Shown piece by piece: positions 43,879-53,225 of a stretch of 64,000 bases of DNA (its first letter is position 1; every line of letters starts with the position of its first letter). The stretch spans positions 2,046,001-2,110,000 of the forward strand of contig NZ_CP133721.1 of assembly GCF_031326205.1 (NCBI RefSeq), written 5' to 3'. The translations under genes and the position numbers were made by a program. This DNA is from Flavobacterium sp. 20NA77.7. GTDB lineage: Bacteria; Bacteroidota; Bacteroidia; Flavobacteriales; Flavobacteriaceae. Under the pieces are notes generated by a model that saw only the letters and a program-made list of their open reading frames with translations, was not told the DNA's origin and did not search any database.

Positions 43879-46050
43879 TTATAATTTTTCTAAAATAAAA
43901 TTTGTCATTTTAGTGTACAATTGTAATCTTGTTTTTCCACCATAAATACCATGGTTTTTATCTGGATAAATTGCCCAATCAAATTGTTTGTTAGCCTGTA
44001 CTAAAGCTTCAATCATTTTCATAGAATTTTGCACATGTACATTGTCGTCTGCTGTTCCATGAACCAACAAGAAGTTGCCTTTTAATTTGCTTACATGATT
44101 AATTGGCGAATTGTTGTCATAACCACTTGCATTTTCTTGTGGCGTTTGCATATAACGCTCAGTGTAAATACTGTCATAATACCTCCAAGAGGTTACGGGT
44201 GCAACTGCAATAGCAGTTTTAAACACGTCTGCTCCTTGGAATAAACAATTAGACGCCATGAAACCTCCATAACTCCAGCCCCAAATACCAATTCTTGAAG
44301 CATCTATATAGGTATATTTTCCAAACACTTTAGCAGCATCGATTTGATCTTCTACTTCATATTTTCCAAGTTCTTTTTGCGTGCATTTTTTAAATGCAGC
44401 GCCTTTAAATCCAGTTCCTCTACCATCTACACATGCTACAATATAGCCTTTTTGAGCCAACATAAAATACCAATAATCATTAGTTCCGTTCCATGAGTTG
44501 GCTACTTGTTGAGAACCAGGTCCAGAGTATTGAAACATTAATAAAGGATATTTTTTAGAAGCATCAAAATCTTTTGGTTTAATTATCCAAGCATTTAGCT
44601 GATGTCCTTTTTCTGTAGTTAGCGCGAAAAATTCTTTGGGAGCAACGTTGTATTTAGCTAATTTAGCTTCCACCAACTCATTGGACTGAATTTTTTTAAT
44701 TTCTGCACCTGTTTTGGAATCATTTAATGAAAAATAAGGTGCTGTAGTTGCACTTGAATAGGTATTAATAAAATACTGGAAATTTGGACTAAATGTAGCA
44801 TTATTAGTTCCTGTTTTTTGGCTTAATCGCGCTTTTCCTTTTCCGTCTAATTTTATAGCATAAACATCTCTATTTATAGAACCATTTTCAACAGATTGAT
44901 AATAAATCATTTTGCTTTTTTCGTCAAATCCATAATAGGCCGTTACTTCCCAATTGCCTTTAGTAATTTGTTTCTTCAACTTACCTGTTGCATCATATAA
45001 ATAAATATGATTAAACCCGTCTTTTTCTGAAGTCCAAATAAAACTGTTATCTTTTAAAAACGTTAAATTATCTGTTACATCAACATAAGCAGTATCTTTT
45101 TCATTGAGAACAATTTTTGTTGTACCCGTGGTTGTATCTATAAAATGAAGATCTAAATTGTTTTGATGACGATTCATCACTTGAGCACTTAATGTGTTAG
45201 CCTCGCTAGTCCATTTAATTCTAGGAATATAAAAATCTTGATAATTTCCTAAATTGATTTGTTGTGTTTTTGCTAATTTCACATCATAAATATGTAAAGA
45301 AACATCAGCGTTTTTTTCACCTGCTTTTGGGTATTTGAATACACTTTGTGTAGGGTATAATCCTTCATTGTATAAATCCATTGAAAATTCGGGTACTTGT
45401 GATTCATCAAAACGAATGAAGGCTAATTTTGTACCGTCAGCATTCCAGTCAAATGCTTTTACAAAAGCAAATTCTTCTTCATAAACCCAATCTGTAATTC
45501 CATTAATAATTGCGTTTCTTTTTCCGTCTGTTGTAATTTGAGTATGTTTAGTAGTTGCTAAATCACATACATATAAATTATTTTCAAAAGCATACGCTAC
45601 CTTAGTGCCATCGGGTGAAAAGGTAGGTTCTTGGATAGCTTTATCTGAAAACTGAGTTAATTTCTTCGTTGCAATATCATACAAGTAATAAATAGCAGTA
45701 AACGAATGTCTAAAAATAGGACTTGTATTTGTAGCTAAAAGCATTTTTTGTTCTTTAGCATCAAACGTATAACTATCAATACCTTCGAGTTCTTTATGAT
45801 TTTTTGTATCAATCAACGTAGCTACTTTATTTAATGTGGCGTAATCATACAGATCTATTTGCATGCTTTTTGTTGCTCTATCAAAATTTAAAACAGTATA
45901 CTGATTGGTATTTTTCATGGCTTGTAATTCATCCATGCCTTTTGTTCTAAAAGCACCTCCCCAAATTTCTTCAAGGGTCAATTTTTGTTGTGCTACTACT
46001 GATAATGAGGTAAATACTACTAAGAATAGATATTTAATTGCTGATTTCAT
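43879..46050 (-). CDS. S9 prolyl oligopeptidase family dipeptidyl peptidase (DPP-IV-like)
   Basis: 723 residues with a signal peptide (about 1-20, ending SVVAQ). An eight-bladed propeller domain covers about 40-480; it includes TDWVYEEEF, the double-Glu motif that holds the free amino end of substrates in DPP-IV enzymes. The C-terminal hydrolase has the nucleophile in GWSYGGFMASN (Ser near 592), Asp in TADDNVHV and His in KNHGIYGG. It should remove N-terminal X-Pro type dipeptides from peptides in the periplasm. It heads the peptide-uptake unit. The length and motifs match bacterial DPP-IV. Confidence 0.93.
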   Translation of the reverse strand: MKSAIKYLFLVVFTSLSVVAQQKLTLEEIWGGAFRTKGMDELQAMKNTNQYTVLNFDRATKSMQIDLYDYATLNKVATLIDTKNHKELEGIDSYTFDAKEQKMLLATNTSPIFRHSFTAIYYLYDIATKKLTQFSDKAIQEPTFSPDGTKVAYAFENNLYVCDLATTKHTQITTDGKRNAIINGITDWVYEEEFAFVKAFDWNADGTKLAFIRFDESQVPEFSMDLYNEGLYPTQSVFKYPKAGEKNADVSLHIYDVKLAKTQQINLGNYQDFYIPRIKWTSEANTLSAQVMNRHQNNLDLHFIDTTTGTTKIVLNEKDTAYVDVTDNLTFLKDNSFIWTSEKDGFNHIYLYDATGKLKKQITKGNWEVTAYYGFDEKSKMIYYQSVENGSINRDVYAIKLDGKGKARLSQKTGTNNATFSPNFQYFINTYSSATTAPYFSLNDSKTGAEIKKIQSNELVEAKLAKYNVAPKEFFALTTEKGHQLNAWIIKPKDFDASKKYPLLMFQYSGPGSQQVANSWNGTNDYWYFMLAQKGYIVACVDGRGTGFKGAAFKKCTQKELGKYEVEDQIDAAKVFGKYTYIDASRIGIWGWSYGGFMASNCLFQGADVFKTAIAVAPVTSWRYYDSIYTERYMQTPQENASGYDNNSPINHVSKLKGNFLLVHGTADDNVHVQNSMKMIEALVQANKQFDWAIYPDKNHGIYGGKTRLQLYTKMTNFILEKL

Positions 46051-46173
46051 GATATTTATTTAAAAAAACATCCAATTTTAAGGAAAATTTATCAATTGGC
46101 AATGAAAAATATACGTTTTGTGATTTTTTAGTATTAATTGATTTTATTAAAACGACTTGTCAATACTATTTTT

Positions 46174-46181
46174 TACCTTTG
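46174..46181 (+). promoter_or_regulatory. -7 element of the isoprenoid gene pair
   Basis: TACCTTTG is an exact TAnnTTTG match 19 nt before the ATG at 46201. A TTG at 46157-46159 is only 14 nt upstream, shorter than the usual spacing. Confidence 0.5.
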
Positions 46182-46200
46182 TCTTTCAATATAGATACAT

Positions 46201-47520
46201 ATGCAAAAGGAAATTAGTTTTTCTAAGTTAACCAAAGAAGATAAAATCAACTGGATTACATCTACTTATTTTTCAAATCCAGATGAAGCAAAAAGGGTGC
46301 TAAAACAATATTGGAACAACGAAGAAGCACTACAAAAACTTCACGATGAATTTATTGAAAATACGCTAACTAATTATTATCTGCCATTGGGTGTTGCTCC
46401 TAATTTTTCCATTAATGGAAAAAATTACACACTACCAATGGCGATAGAGGAAAGTTCAGTTGTAGCAGCGGCGAGTAAAGCGGCAAAATTTTGGAATGCT
46501 CGAGGCGGATTTAAAGCTACTGTATTAGGTACTGAAAAAATTGGGCAAGTACATTTTATCTATAAAGGAGACAAAAGTAAATTGCAAAATTATTTTAATT
46601 TTATAAAACCCGCTTTGTTTTCTGATACAGCTAACATTACAAAAAATATGCAAAAACGAGGTGGCGGAATCAAATCGCTTACCTTGGTTGATAAAACTGC
46701 TGAACTAGAAAATTACTATCAAATTCATGCAACTTTTGAAACAAAAGATAGTATGGGAGCTAATTTTATTAATTCCTGTTTAGAACAATTTGCCAAAACA
46801 TTTAAATCTAATGCCACAGCATATAGCCCTTTTTCTCCACTAGAAAGTGACATTTTAATTGTGATGAGCATTTTGAGTAATTTTGTGCCAGATTGTGTTG
46901 TAAGAGCCGAAGTATCCTGTCCTGTTTCAGAATTGAATGAAGATAAAAATATATCGCCCGAATTATTTGCAGAAAAATTTGTTACTGCTGTAAAAATTGC
47001 CGAAATTGAACCTTACAGAGCCGTTACGCACAATAAAGGTATAATGAATGGTGTTGATGCTGTTGTATTGGCTACCGGAAATGATTTTAGAGCTGTAGAA
47101 GCAGGTGTTCATGCGTATGCAAGTAAAAATGGAACGTATAGCAGTTTATCTCATGCAAAAATTGAAAACGGCATCTTTACTTTTTGGTTAGATATTCCTT
47201 TAGCATTAGGAACAGTTGGCGGCTTAACGAGTCTGCATCCATTAGTTAAATTTTCTTTAGAAATGCTTGGAAACCCTTCTGCAGAAGAATTAATGAAAAT
47301 TGTTGCCGTTGCTGGATTAGCTCAAAATTTTGCTGCCCTTCGTTCATTAACCACTTCGGGTATTCAACAAGGGCATATGAAAATGCATTTGAATAACATT
47401 TTGAATCAACACCAAGCTACGAAAGAAGAAAAAGAAAAAGTTATGGCCTATTTTGCAGATCAAACTGTATCACATAATTTAGTAGTTGATTATTTAGAAC
47501 GTTTAAGAGCTAGCAAATAA
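46201..47520 (+). CDS. Class II (bacterial type) hydroxymethylglutaryl-CoA reductase
   Basis: 439 residues. Motifs are PMAIEESSVVAAASKAAKFW (substrate Glu), THNKGIMNGVDAVVLATGND (catalytic Lys and Asp), GTVGGLTSLHP and SGIQQGHMKMH (catalytic His). These identify a class II enzyme, soluble and without a membrane anchor. It interconverts HMG-CoA and mevalonate. In Flavobacteriaceae the mevalonate route supplies isopentenyl diphosphate, so a biosynthetic role is likely, although some class II enzymes are degradative. It is followed immediately by a GHMP kinase gene, supporting isoprenoid synthesis. Confidence 0.93.
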   Translation: MQKEISFSKLTKEDKINWITSTYFSNPDEAKRVLKQYWNNEEALQKLHDEFIENTLTNYYLPLGVAPNFSINGKNYTLPMAIEESSVVAAASKAAKFWNARGGFKATVLGTEKIGQVHFIYKGDKSKLQNYFNFIKPALFSDTANITKNMQKRGGGIKSLTLVDKTAELENYYQIHATFETKDSMGANFINSCLEQFAKTFKSNATAYSPFSPLESDILIVMSILSNFVPDCVVRAEVSCPVSELNEDKNISPELFAEKFVTAVKIAEIEPYRAVTHNKGIMNGVDAVVLATGNDFRAVEAGVHAYASKNGTYSSLSHAKIENGIFTFWLDIPLALGTVGGLTSLHPLVKFSLEMLGNPSAEELMKIVAVAGLAQNFAALRSLTTSGIQQGHMKMHLNNILNQHQATKEEKEKVMAYFADQTVSHNLVVDYLERLRASK

Positions 47521-48471
47521 ATGCTAAAAGTAAACAAACAGCAAACGCTCATGGACTTTGATGACAAACAAACTTTTTATTCTAACGGAAAACTATTAAT
47601 CACTGGTGAATATCTAGTATTAAACGGCGCTTTGGCTTTGGCTTTGCCTACAAAATTTGGGCAATATTTACATGTTTCCTCTATAAAAGAACAGATAATT
47701 ATTTGGAAGAGTTATGATGCAGACGGAAGTTGTTGGTTTGAAACCAGTCTTACTTTTAATGATATTGTAGCAAAAAGAAAATTTGAAGAAGATGCCATAA
47801 AAAAAACCTTAGTTGAAATTTTACACTACGCATACAAACAAAATCCAACTTTTCTTGAAAAAACTGGTTTTGAAATAAAAACAACACTTACGTTTCCAAG
47901 AAATTGGGGATTAGGAACTTCCTCCACTTTAATTAACAATATTGCTCAATGGTTACAAATCGACCCCTTTACCTTATTACGAGAAAGTTTTGGCGGGAGT
48001 GGATATGACATTGCTTGTGCGCAAAACAACATGGGCTTACTTTATCAATTAGTAGAAGAAAAACCAAGTGTTAAACCCTTTATATTTCGTCCTATTTTTA
48101 CTAAAAATATCTTTTTTGTTTACCTAAACCGAAAACAAAATAGTCGTCATGCTATTCAAAATTTCATAAATAAGCAGACTTTTTTGGAACAAGAAACAAA
48201 AGCTGTTTCAACTATTTCGGAAGAACTTACACAACACATTTCATTTGAACGCTTTTGTTATTTACTTGAAAAACACGAAGTTTTATTAAGTACAATTTTA
48301 GAATTACCTACGACAAAAGAACGCTTATTTGCAGACTTTAATGGGGTAATAAAAAGTTTAGGCGCATGGGGTGGCGACTTTATTTTAGTAGCTTCAAAAG
48401 AGAATCCAACAATTTATTTTAAGGAAAAAGGTTATCATACGATTTTAAACTACAACGAAATGATACGTTAA
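47521..48471 (+). CDS. GYDIA-family GHMP kinase, probably of the mevalonate pathway
   Basis: 316 residues (306 if the second Met at 47551, before DFDDKQTFYSNGKL, is the start). The first ATG follows the HMG-CoA reductase stop with no gap. GHMP kinase features are GKLLITGEYLVLNGALALA, the ATP loop GLGTSSTLINNIA, and GGSGYDIACA, which gives the family its name. The enzyme would phosphorylate mevalonate or phosphomevalonate. The usual third GHMP motif near the C-terminus is replaced by LGAWGGDFILVAS. It converges on the DUF1573 gene with 7 bp between stops. The family is clear; the exact step is inferred. Confidence 0.9.
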   Translation: MLKVNKQQTLMDFDDKQTFYSNGKLLITGEYLVLNGALALALPTKFGQYLHVSSIKEQIIIWKSYDADGSCWFETSLTFNDIVAKRKFEEDAIKKTLVEILHYAYKQNPTFLEKTGFEIKTTLTFPRNWGLGTSSTLINNIAQWLQIDPFTLLRESFGGSGYDIACAQNNMGLLYQLVEEKPSVKPFIFRPIFTKNIFFVYLNRKQNSRHAIQNFINKQTFLEQETKAVSTISEELTQHISFERFCYLLEKHEVLLSTILELPTTKERLFADFNGVIKSLGAWGGDFILVASKENPTIYFKEKGYHTILNYNEMIR

Positions 48472-48478
48472 AAATATC

Positions 48479-48859
48479 CTAGTCAACAACATTACCTTTA
48501 AGATATAATACCGTAAAAACAGGATTTGTATTTGACTCCACTACTATTGAATTTTTAATTTTTCCAATTTTCTCCTTAGATGCAACAAACTTAACTTTTA
48601 ATTCAACTTTATCATTAGGATTAATAATTGAATCGCTTAATTTTGCCACCGTACAACCACACGATGTCTTTATATTTTTTATTATCAAATTTGTAGTTGA
48701 TATATTTTTAATTTTAAAAACTTTACTAACGCTTTCATTCGAGTGAATTGTACCAAAATTAATTTCTTTTTGTACTTCAATAATAGCGCTTTCTTCTACT
48801 TCTTTACATGATAGAAGTAAAACTAAACCCAACATTAAACTTAGAATTTTATTTCTCAT
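48479..48859 (-). CDS. DUF1573-family lipoprotein
   Basis: 126 residues with a lipobox at LLLSC (Cys18). The rest is an Ig-like/MSP-like beta domain typical of DUF1573, with GTIHSNESVSKVFKIKN and TSCGCTVAKLS (the CGC pair is a family hallmark). It overlaps the upstream redox gene by 11 bp (shared sequence ATGAGAAATAA), so the two are translationally coupled. The CGC motif and this neighbour suggest a thiol-redox partnership in the envelope. No biochemical function is known to me. Confidence 0.85.
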   Translation of the reverse strand: MRNKILSLMLGLVLLLSCKEVEESAIIEVQKEINFGTIHSNESVSKVFKIKNISTTNLIIKNIKTSCGCTVAKLSDSIINPNDKVELKVKFVASKEKIGKIKNSIVVESNTNPVFTVLYLKGNVVD

Positions 48860-49694
48860 TTTGGACTAAATCATAAATATTGTTATACGTTTCTACCCTA
48901 CTTGTATTCAAACTTCCAAAATATTTTATTTTTCCATCTTTGGAAACAATCATATAATGTGGAAATGTATTAAATTTTAATTGCTTTAAAATCTCTTTAG
49001 ATGCAAAAAAATTTTTAAACCCATATTTTTTAACCAATTTGTGCCCCATCATTCTATTTGGCTTTGAATCATCTACATTAACTGAAAAAACTTCAACTTC
49101 CTTATCGTTCTTATAATAATTATAAACTTTTTGAAATTCTGGAAATGCTTCGATACAATAACCACAGGAATTTGACCAGAGATCGATTATCAATATTTTA
49201 TTGCAATTATTGACGTTTTTTACTTTACCCTCAATATCTTCAATTTTTAATATTGGTAACTTAGAACCAACTATTTCATATTCATGTAATTTTGAAAAAT
49301 AATAATTGTTTATATTTCTAAAATTAAGGCTTAGTATAACATATAGTACAACATAAGTAATTGTAATACTTTTTTTATTTTTAAATATGTACAATAGTAT
49401 AGCGAAAATAGATGAAATTGTATAAATTAAAACTAATTGTATTCCTATAAAACCAGAATTGCTAACAAAAAAAGAATTTATACCTAATCCAAAAAATATA
49501 ATTGAAAAAATAAAAATAAAAATCCATCCATAAAATTTGAATGGATTTTTAGTAAGTAAATAATAACTCAATGCAAAGTTTACGATGCCAACAATGTAAA
49601 ACCTAAATTCAAATTTAAGTAATCCTATTGCAAGATTAAAAAGAAACGAAACAAAACAAATTGTTAAAAATATTTTTTTACTCATAAGTAACAT
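48849..49694 (-). CDS. Membrane-bound TlpA/thioredoxin-like protein
   Basis: 281 residues (278 if the second Met at 49685 starts it). Four hydrophobic segments cover about 8-130, followed by a redoxin domain (about 145-281) with active site WSNSCGYCIEAFPEF and cis-Pro in FNTFPHYMIV. The redoxin likely faces the periplasm. The membrane part could anchor it or pass electrons, but I see no membrane cysteine pair like that of DsbD. It is coupled to the DUF1573 lipoprotein by an 11-bp overlap. It is one of five thioredoxin-fold genes in this window. Confidence 0.85.
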   Translation of the reverse strand: MLLMSKKIFLTICFVSFLFNLAIGLLKFEFRFYIVGIVNFALSYYLLTKNPFKFYGWIFIFIFSIIFFGLGINSFFVSNSGFIGIQLVLIYTISSIFAILLYIFKNKKSITITYVVLYVILSLNFRNINNYYFSKLHEYEIVGSKLPILKIEDIEGKVKNVNNCNKILIIDLWSNSCGYCIEAFPEFQKVYNYYKNDKEVEVFSVNVDDSKPNRMMGHKLVKKYGFKNFFASKEILKQLKFNTFPHYMIVSKDGKIKYFGSLNTSRVETYNNIYDLVQNEK

Positions 49695-49802
49695 TAAGAT
49701 TTAATACTTTTTTTAACAAATGTAATTGTATAATTTAAACAATCATATTGCACAAAGATGTGTATACAAAAAACCTTTTTTCTTCGTTTATATATTTATG
49801 CC

Positions 49803-49810
49803 TATTTTTG
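49803..49810 (+). promoter_or_regulatory. -7 element abutting the start of the SprA-like gene
   Basis: TATTTTTG is an exact TAnnTTTG match that ends only 4 nt before the ATG at 49815. If used, transcription would begin at or near that ATG, giving a leaderless mRNA. No -33 TTG is seen. Confidence 0.35.
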
Positions 49811-49814
49811 AAAC

Positions 49815-52800
49815 ATGTATAAATATGTAGTCGCTTTTTTTCTTTTTTGTTTTAGTATTTCTACTAGTTATAGTCAGGAAAAAACGGCTACACGAAAAAC
49901 AAAAAAACTACTTTATACTTCAAAAGAAATTTTGGTGGACTCCTTACCTATTTTTAGTCCCTCTTTAAAAATTTATACTTCAAAAAAACAAGTTGTTGAT
50001 AGCTCCTATTATTTTTTTGACACAGCAAAAAACACGCTCTTGTTTAAGAAACCGATTCAGGACACACTAGAAATAACCTATTTTAATTTGCCCGATTTCT
50101 TAACGAAAACGTATACAATTTATGATGACAAAAAAATTGTTCCCAATGAAGCTGGAAAATTACTCACATTAGAAGAAAAAAAACCAATTAAAAGCACACC
50201 TCTCTTTAATGGTTTACAAACAAATGGTAGCATTTCAAGAGCTGTGACTGTTGGAAATAATCAAAACACGGTATTAAATTCTAATTTAGATTTACAAATT
50301 TCTGGAAAACTATCCAATGATGTAACACTAAGAGCCTCTATACAAGACAGTAATATTCCATTACAAGAAGGAGGTTATTCGCAAAAATTAGATGAGTTTG
50401 ATCAAATTTTCATTGAATTAGCAGCTAAAAATTGGGGTATTAGAGCAGGTGATTTATTCTTAGAAAACAGACAAAGTTCGTTTTTAAATTTTAACAAAAA
50501 GGTACAGGGCCTCAATGCTAAATTCAGTTGGGGCAACACACAACAACAAACCACAGCAAACCTTGCAGCTGCATTAGTAAGAGGACAGTATGCTAAAAGT
50601 AATTTTATTGGCCAAGAAGGTAATCAAGGACCTTATAAACTTAGGGGTACAAATGGCGAATTGTATGTACTTGTAATATCTGGCTCTGAAAGAGTGTATG
50701 TTAATGGAATACTTTTAGAACGAGGTGAAAATAAAGATTATATCATCGATTACAATGCAGGCGAAATTATTTTTAATGCTACAAAACCCATTACTTCAGA
50801 AATGCGAATTATTGTAGAATACCAATATTCTGATAGAAATTTTACTCGTTTTTTAACTTATGGTGGCCTACAACATGAAAGAAATGCTTTTAAAATTGGC
50901 TCCTATATATACACAGAAAGTGATGTTAAAAATCAGCCTTTACAACAATCCTTATCGCAGGAACAAATTCAGGTTTTGCAAAATGCTGGCGATGACGCTT
51001 CTCTAATGAATGCCCCTTCTGCCTATATAGATAGTTATTCTGAAAACAAAATATTGTATCGCAAAACAACGGTTGGAAGTACCGAAGTATTTCAATTTTC
51101 TACAGATGCCACACAAACGTTGTATAATGTAAAGTTTTCATTTGTAGGTGCTAACCAAGGAAATTATGTGTTGATAAGTACCAATGCTATTGGAAAAATT
51201 TATGAATATGTGACGCCTATATCTGGCGTTCCTCAAGGAAATTATGAACCCATCATTCGATTAATTGCTCCAACTAAACTACAAATTGCTACAATTATGA
51301 GTAGCTACAATCCTTCTGAAAAAACTAATATTGAAGCAGAAGTAGCTACAAGTACATATGACAAAAATTTATACTCATCAATAAACGATTCTGACAACAA
51401 AGGTATTGCAGGAAAATTTAAAGTTAAACAACGATTATTTTCAAAAAATTGTATTATAGATGCGTTTACGTCATTGTATTATGTTCAACAAAATTTTAAA
51501 CCTATAGAACGCCTTTACAATATTGAATTTGCAAGAGATTGGAACATTTTAAATCCTATGGGGAACCAATTACTACTTAATGGAGGCGTTGATTTTAGTT
51601 CACACACAACTAGAAAATGGTTACTGAAAGGTAATTATAATTTTGAAAAATTGATGTACACCCAAACCTTTTCAGGGAATAAACATAATTTTCAAACTAT
51701 TATCAAAAAAAGCGGTTTTGTTTTTCAAACTAACGGAAGTGCGATGAAAAGTAGCAGTAATTTAAATGAAACTAATTTTGTAAGAAACCAAACCACATCC
51801 AAATACCATTGGAAAAAAAATTATATTGGTGGAAACTTCAGATATGAATACAATAAAGATTTTAATAGTGCCACTCAAAATTTAACAACCCATACACAAC
51901 GTTTTTCAGAATTTGGAAATTTTATTGGAAGAGGGGATTCGACCAAAATTTTTACCGAAGTAGGTTACTTGATTAGAACGAATGATAGTTTAAAAAACAA
52001 TGCTTTAGAACGTGTTAATCAATCATTTTCAACCTATTTAAATGCACAATTATTTAAAACAGATACAAGAAGCTTGCGTGTATTTTTAAATTATAGAAAT
52101 TTAAAATTTACAAATGGCACAAAAAACCAACCTTCGTTCAATAGTAGAATTTCTTATACAGATAGTTATTTTAAACAATTGATTCAGAACACTACTTTTT
52201 ACGAAACTTCATCAGGAACCATTGCGCAACAAGAATTTACCTATTTAGAAGTCGATGCGGGCCGTGGCATTTACATGTGGAATGATTATAACGGAAATGG
52301 CATTCAAGAATTACAAGAATTTGAAATTGCTACTTTCCCTGATTTAGCCAAATACGTGAAACTATTTTTACCCAATCAGGTATTTGTCAATACGTTTCAA
52401 AACCGTTTAAGTCAATCTCTTTCTTTTAATGGTGCCGTTTGGCAAAATGCCTCAGGGATTAAAAAATTAGCTTCAAAATTTTATAACCAAATGGCTTTTA
52501 TTGTTGATAAGAAAGTGAAGCGTATAGGCAATGCTTTTGAATGGAATCCATTTACATATAATGAAAACGAACTAATTGGATTGAATCAATCGTTTAGAAA
52601 TAGCTTATTTTATAACAAAGGTAAGCAACGACATGCCGTTACCTACAATTACACCTCAAACGCTGTAAAAAACTTATTAAACTTTAGCAACCAAAAAAAT
52701 CATTTACGCGCACATCAAATCCAATATGCACATTTAGTAAAAAAATTCTGGTTGTTACAATTTATTGCTGGAAGTGGAAATTCAGAAAGCAAGTCGGATA

Positions 52801-53225
52801 ACTATGCGAGTAGAAATTTTGAACTCCACACATTAGATTGGCAACCCAAAGTAAGTTTTTTATTTTCAAAAAATGCAAGTTGGGAAATATTTTATAAAAA
52901 TAGTACAAAAAACAATACTATTGGAAACTTAGAATCCTTAAAGCAACAACAATTTGGAACACATTTTATTTGGAATAGTTCAAAAGGCCTCACAAGTAAT
53001 GGAAGTATTATATATTACAATAACGATTTTAAGGGGAATGCTACATCTCCCGTTGGATTTCAGCTATTAGAAGGATTACAGGCAGGAAAAAATACAACTT
53101 GGCAAGTAAGTTTACAAAAAAGCATGACACAATATTTAGATATATCAATAAACTACCAAGGAAGAAAAGCAACGAATAGCCCTGCTATACATACAGGAAC
53201 TATTCAATTGCGCGCGTTTTTTTAG
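49815..53225 (+). CDS. Large outer-membrane beta-barrel protein, SprA-like
   Basis: 1136 residues with a signal peptide (about 1-20, ending TSYSQ). The middle part has ISGSERVYVNGILLERGEN, then DYIIDYNAGEIIFN, patterns I recall from SprA, the large T9SS outer-membrane channel, and from related uncharacterised barrels. It is only half the length of SprA, so it is a relative and not SprA itself. A calcium-loop-like DYNGNGIQELQEFE lies near 825. It ends in QLRAFF, as expected for barrel assembly. Its stop overlaps the stop of the converging barrel gene by 4 bp. The function is unknown. Confidence 0.82.
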   Translation: MYKYVVAFFLFCFSISTSYSQEKTATRKTKKLLYTSKEILVDSLPIFSPSLKIYTSKKQVVDSSYYFFDTAKNTLLFKKPIQDTLEITYFNLPDFLTKTYTIYDDKKIVPNEAGKLLTLEEKKPIKSTPLFNGLQTNGSISRAVTVGNNQNTVLNSNLDLQISGKLSNDVTLRASIQDSNIPLQEGGYSQKLDEFDQIFIELAAKNWGIRAGDLFLENRQSSFLNFNKKVQGLNAKFSWGNTQQQTTANLAAALVRGQYAKSNFIGQEGNQGPYKLRGTNGELYVLVISGSERVYVNGILLERGENKDYIIDYNAGEIIFNATKPITSEMRIIVEYQYSDRNFTRFLTYGGLQHERNAFKIGSYIYTESDVKNQPLQQSLSQEQIQVLQNAGDDASLMNAPSAYIDSYSENKILYRKTTVGSTEVFQFSTDATQTLYNVKFSFVGANQGNYVLISTNAIGKIYEYVTPISGVPQGNYEPIIRLIAPTKLQIATIMSSYNPSEKTNIEAEVATSTYDKNLYSSINDSDNKGIAGKFKVKQRLFSKNCIIDAFTSLYYVQQNFKPIERLYNIEFARDWNILNPMGNQLLLNGGVDFSSHTTRKWLLKGNYNFEKLMYTQTFSGNKHNFQTIIKKSGFVFQTNGSAMKSSSNLNETNFVRNQTTSKYHWKKNYIGGNFRYEYNKDFNSATQNLTTHTQRFSEFGNFIGRGDSTKIFTEVGYLIRTNDSLKNNALERVNQSFSTYLNAQLFKTDTRSLRVFLNYRNLKFTNGTKNQPSFNSRISYTDSYFKQLIQNTTFYETSSGTIAQQEFTYLEVDAGRGIYMWNDYNGNGIQELQEFEIATFPDLAKYVKLFLPNQVFVNTFQNRLSQSLSFNGAVWQNASGIKKLASKFYNQMAFIVDKKVKRIGNAFEWNPFTYNENELIGLNQSFRNSLFYNKGKQRHAVTYNYTSNAVKNLLNFSNQKNHLRAHQIQYAHLVKKFWLLQFIAGSGNSESKSDNYASRNFELHTLDWQPKVSFLFSKNASWEIFYKNSTKNNTIGNLESLKQQQFGTHFIWNSSKGLTSNGSIIYYNNDFKGNATSPVGFQLLEGLQAGKNTTWQVSLQKSMTQYLDISINYQGRKATNSPAIHTGTIQLRAFF

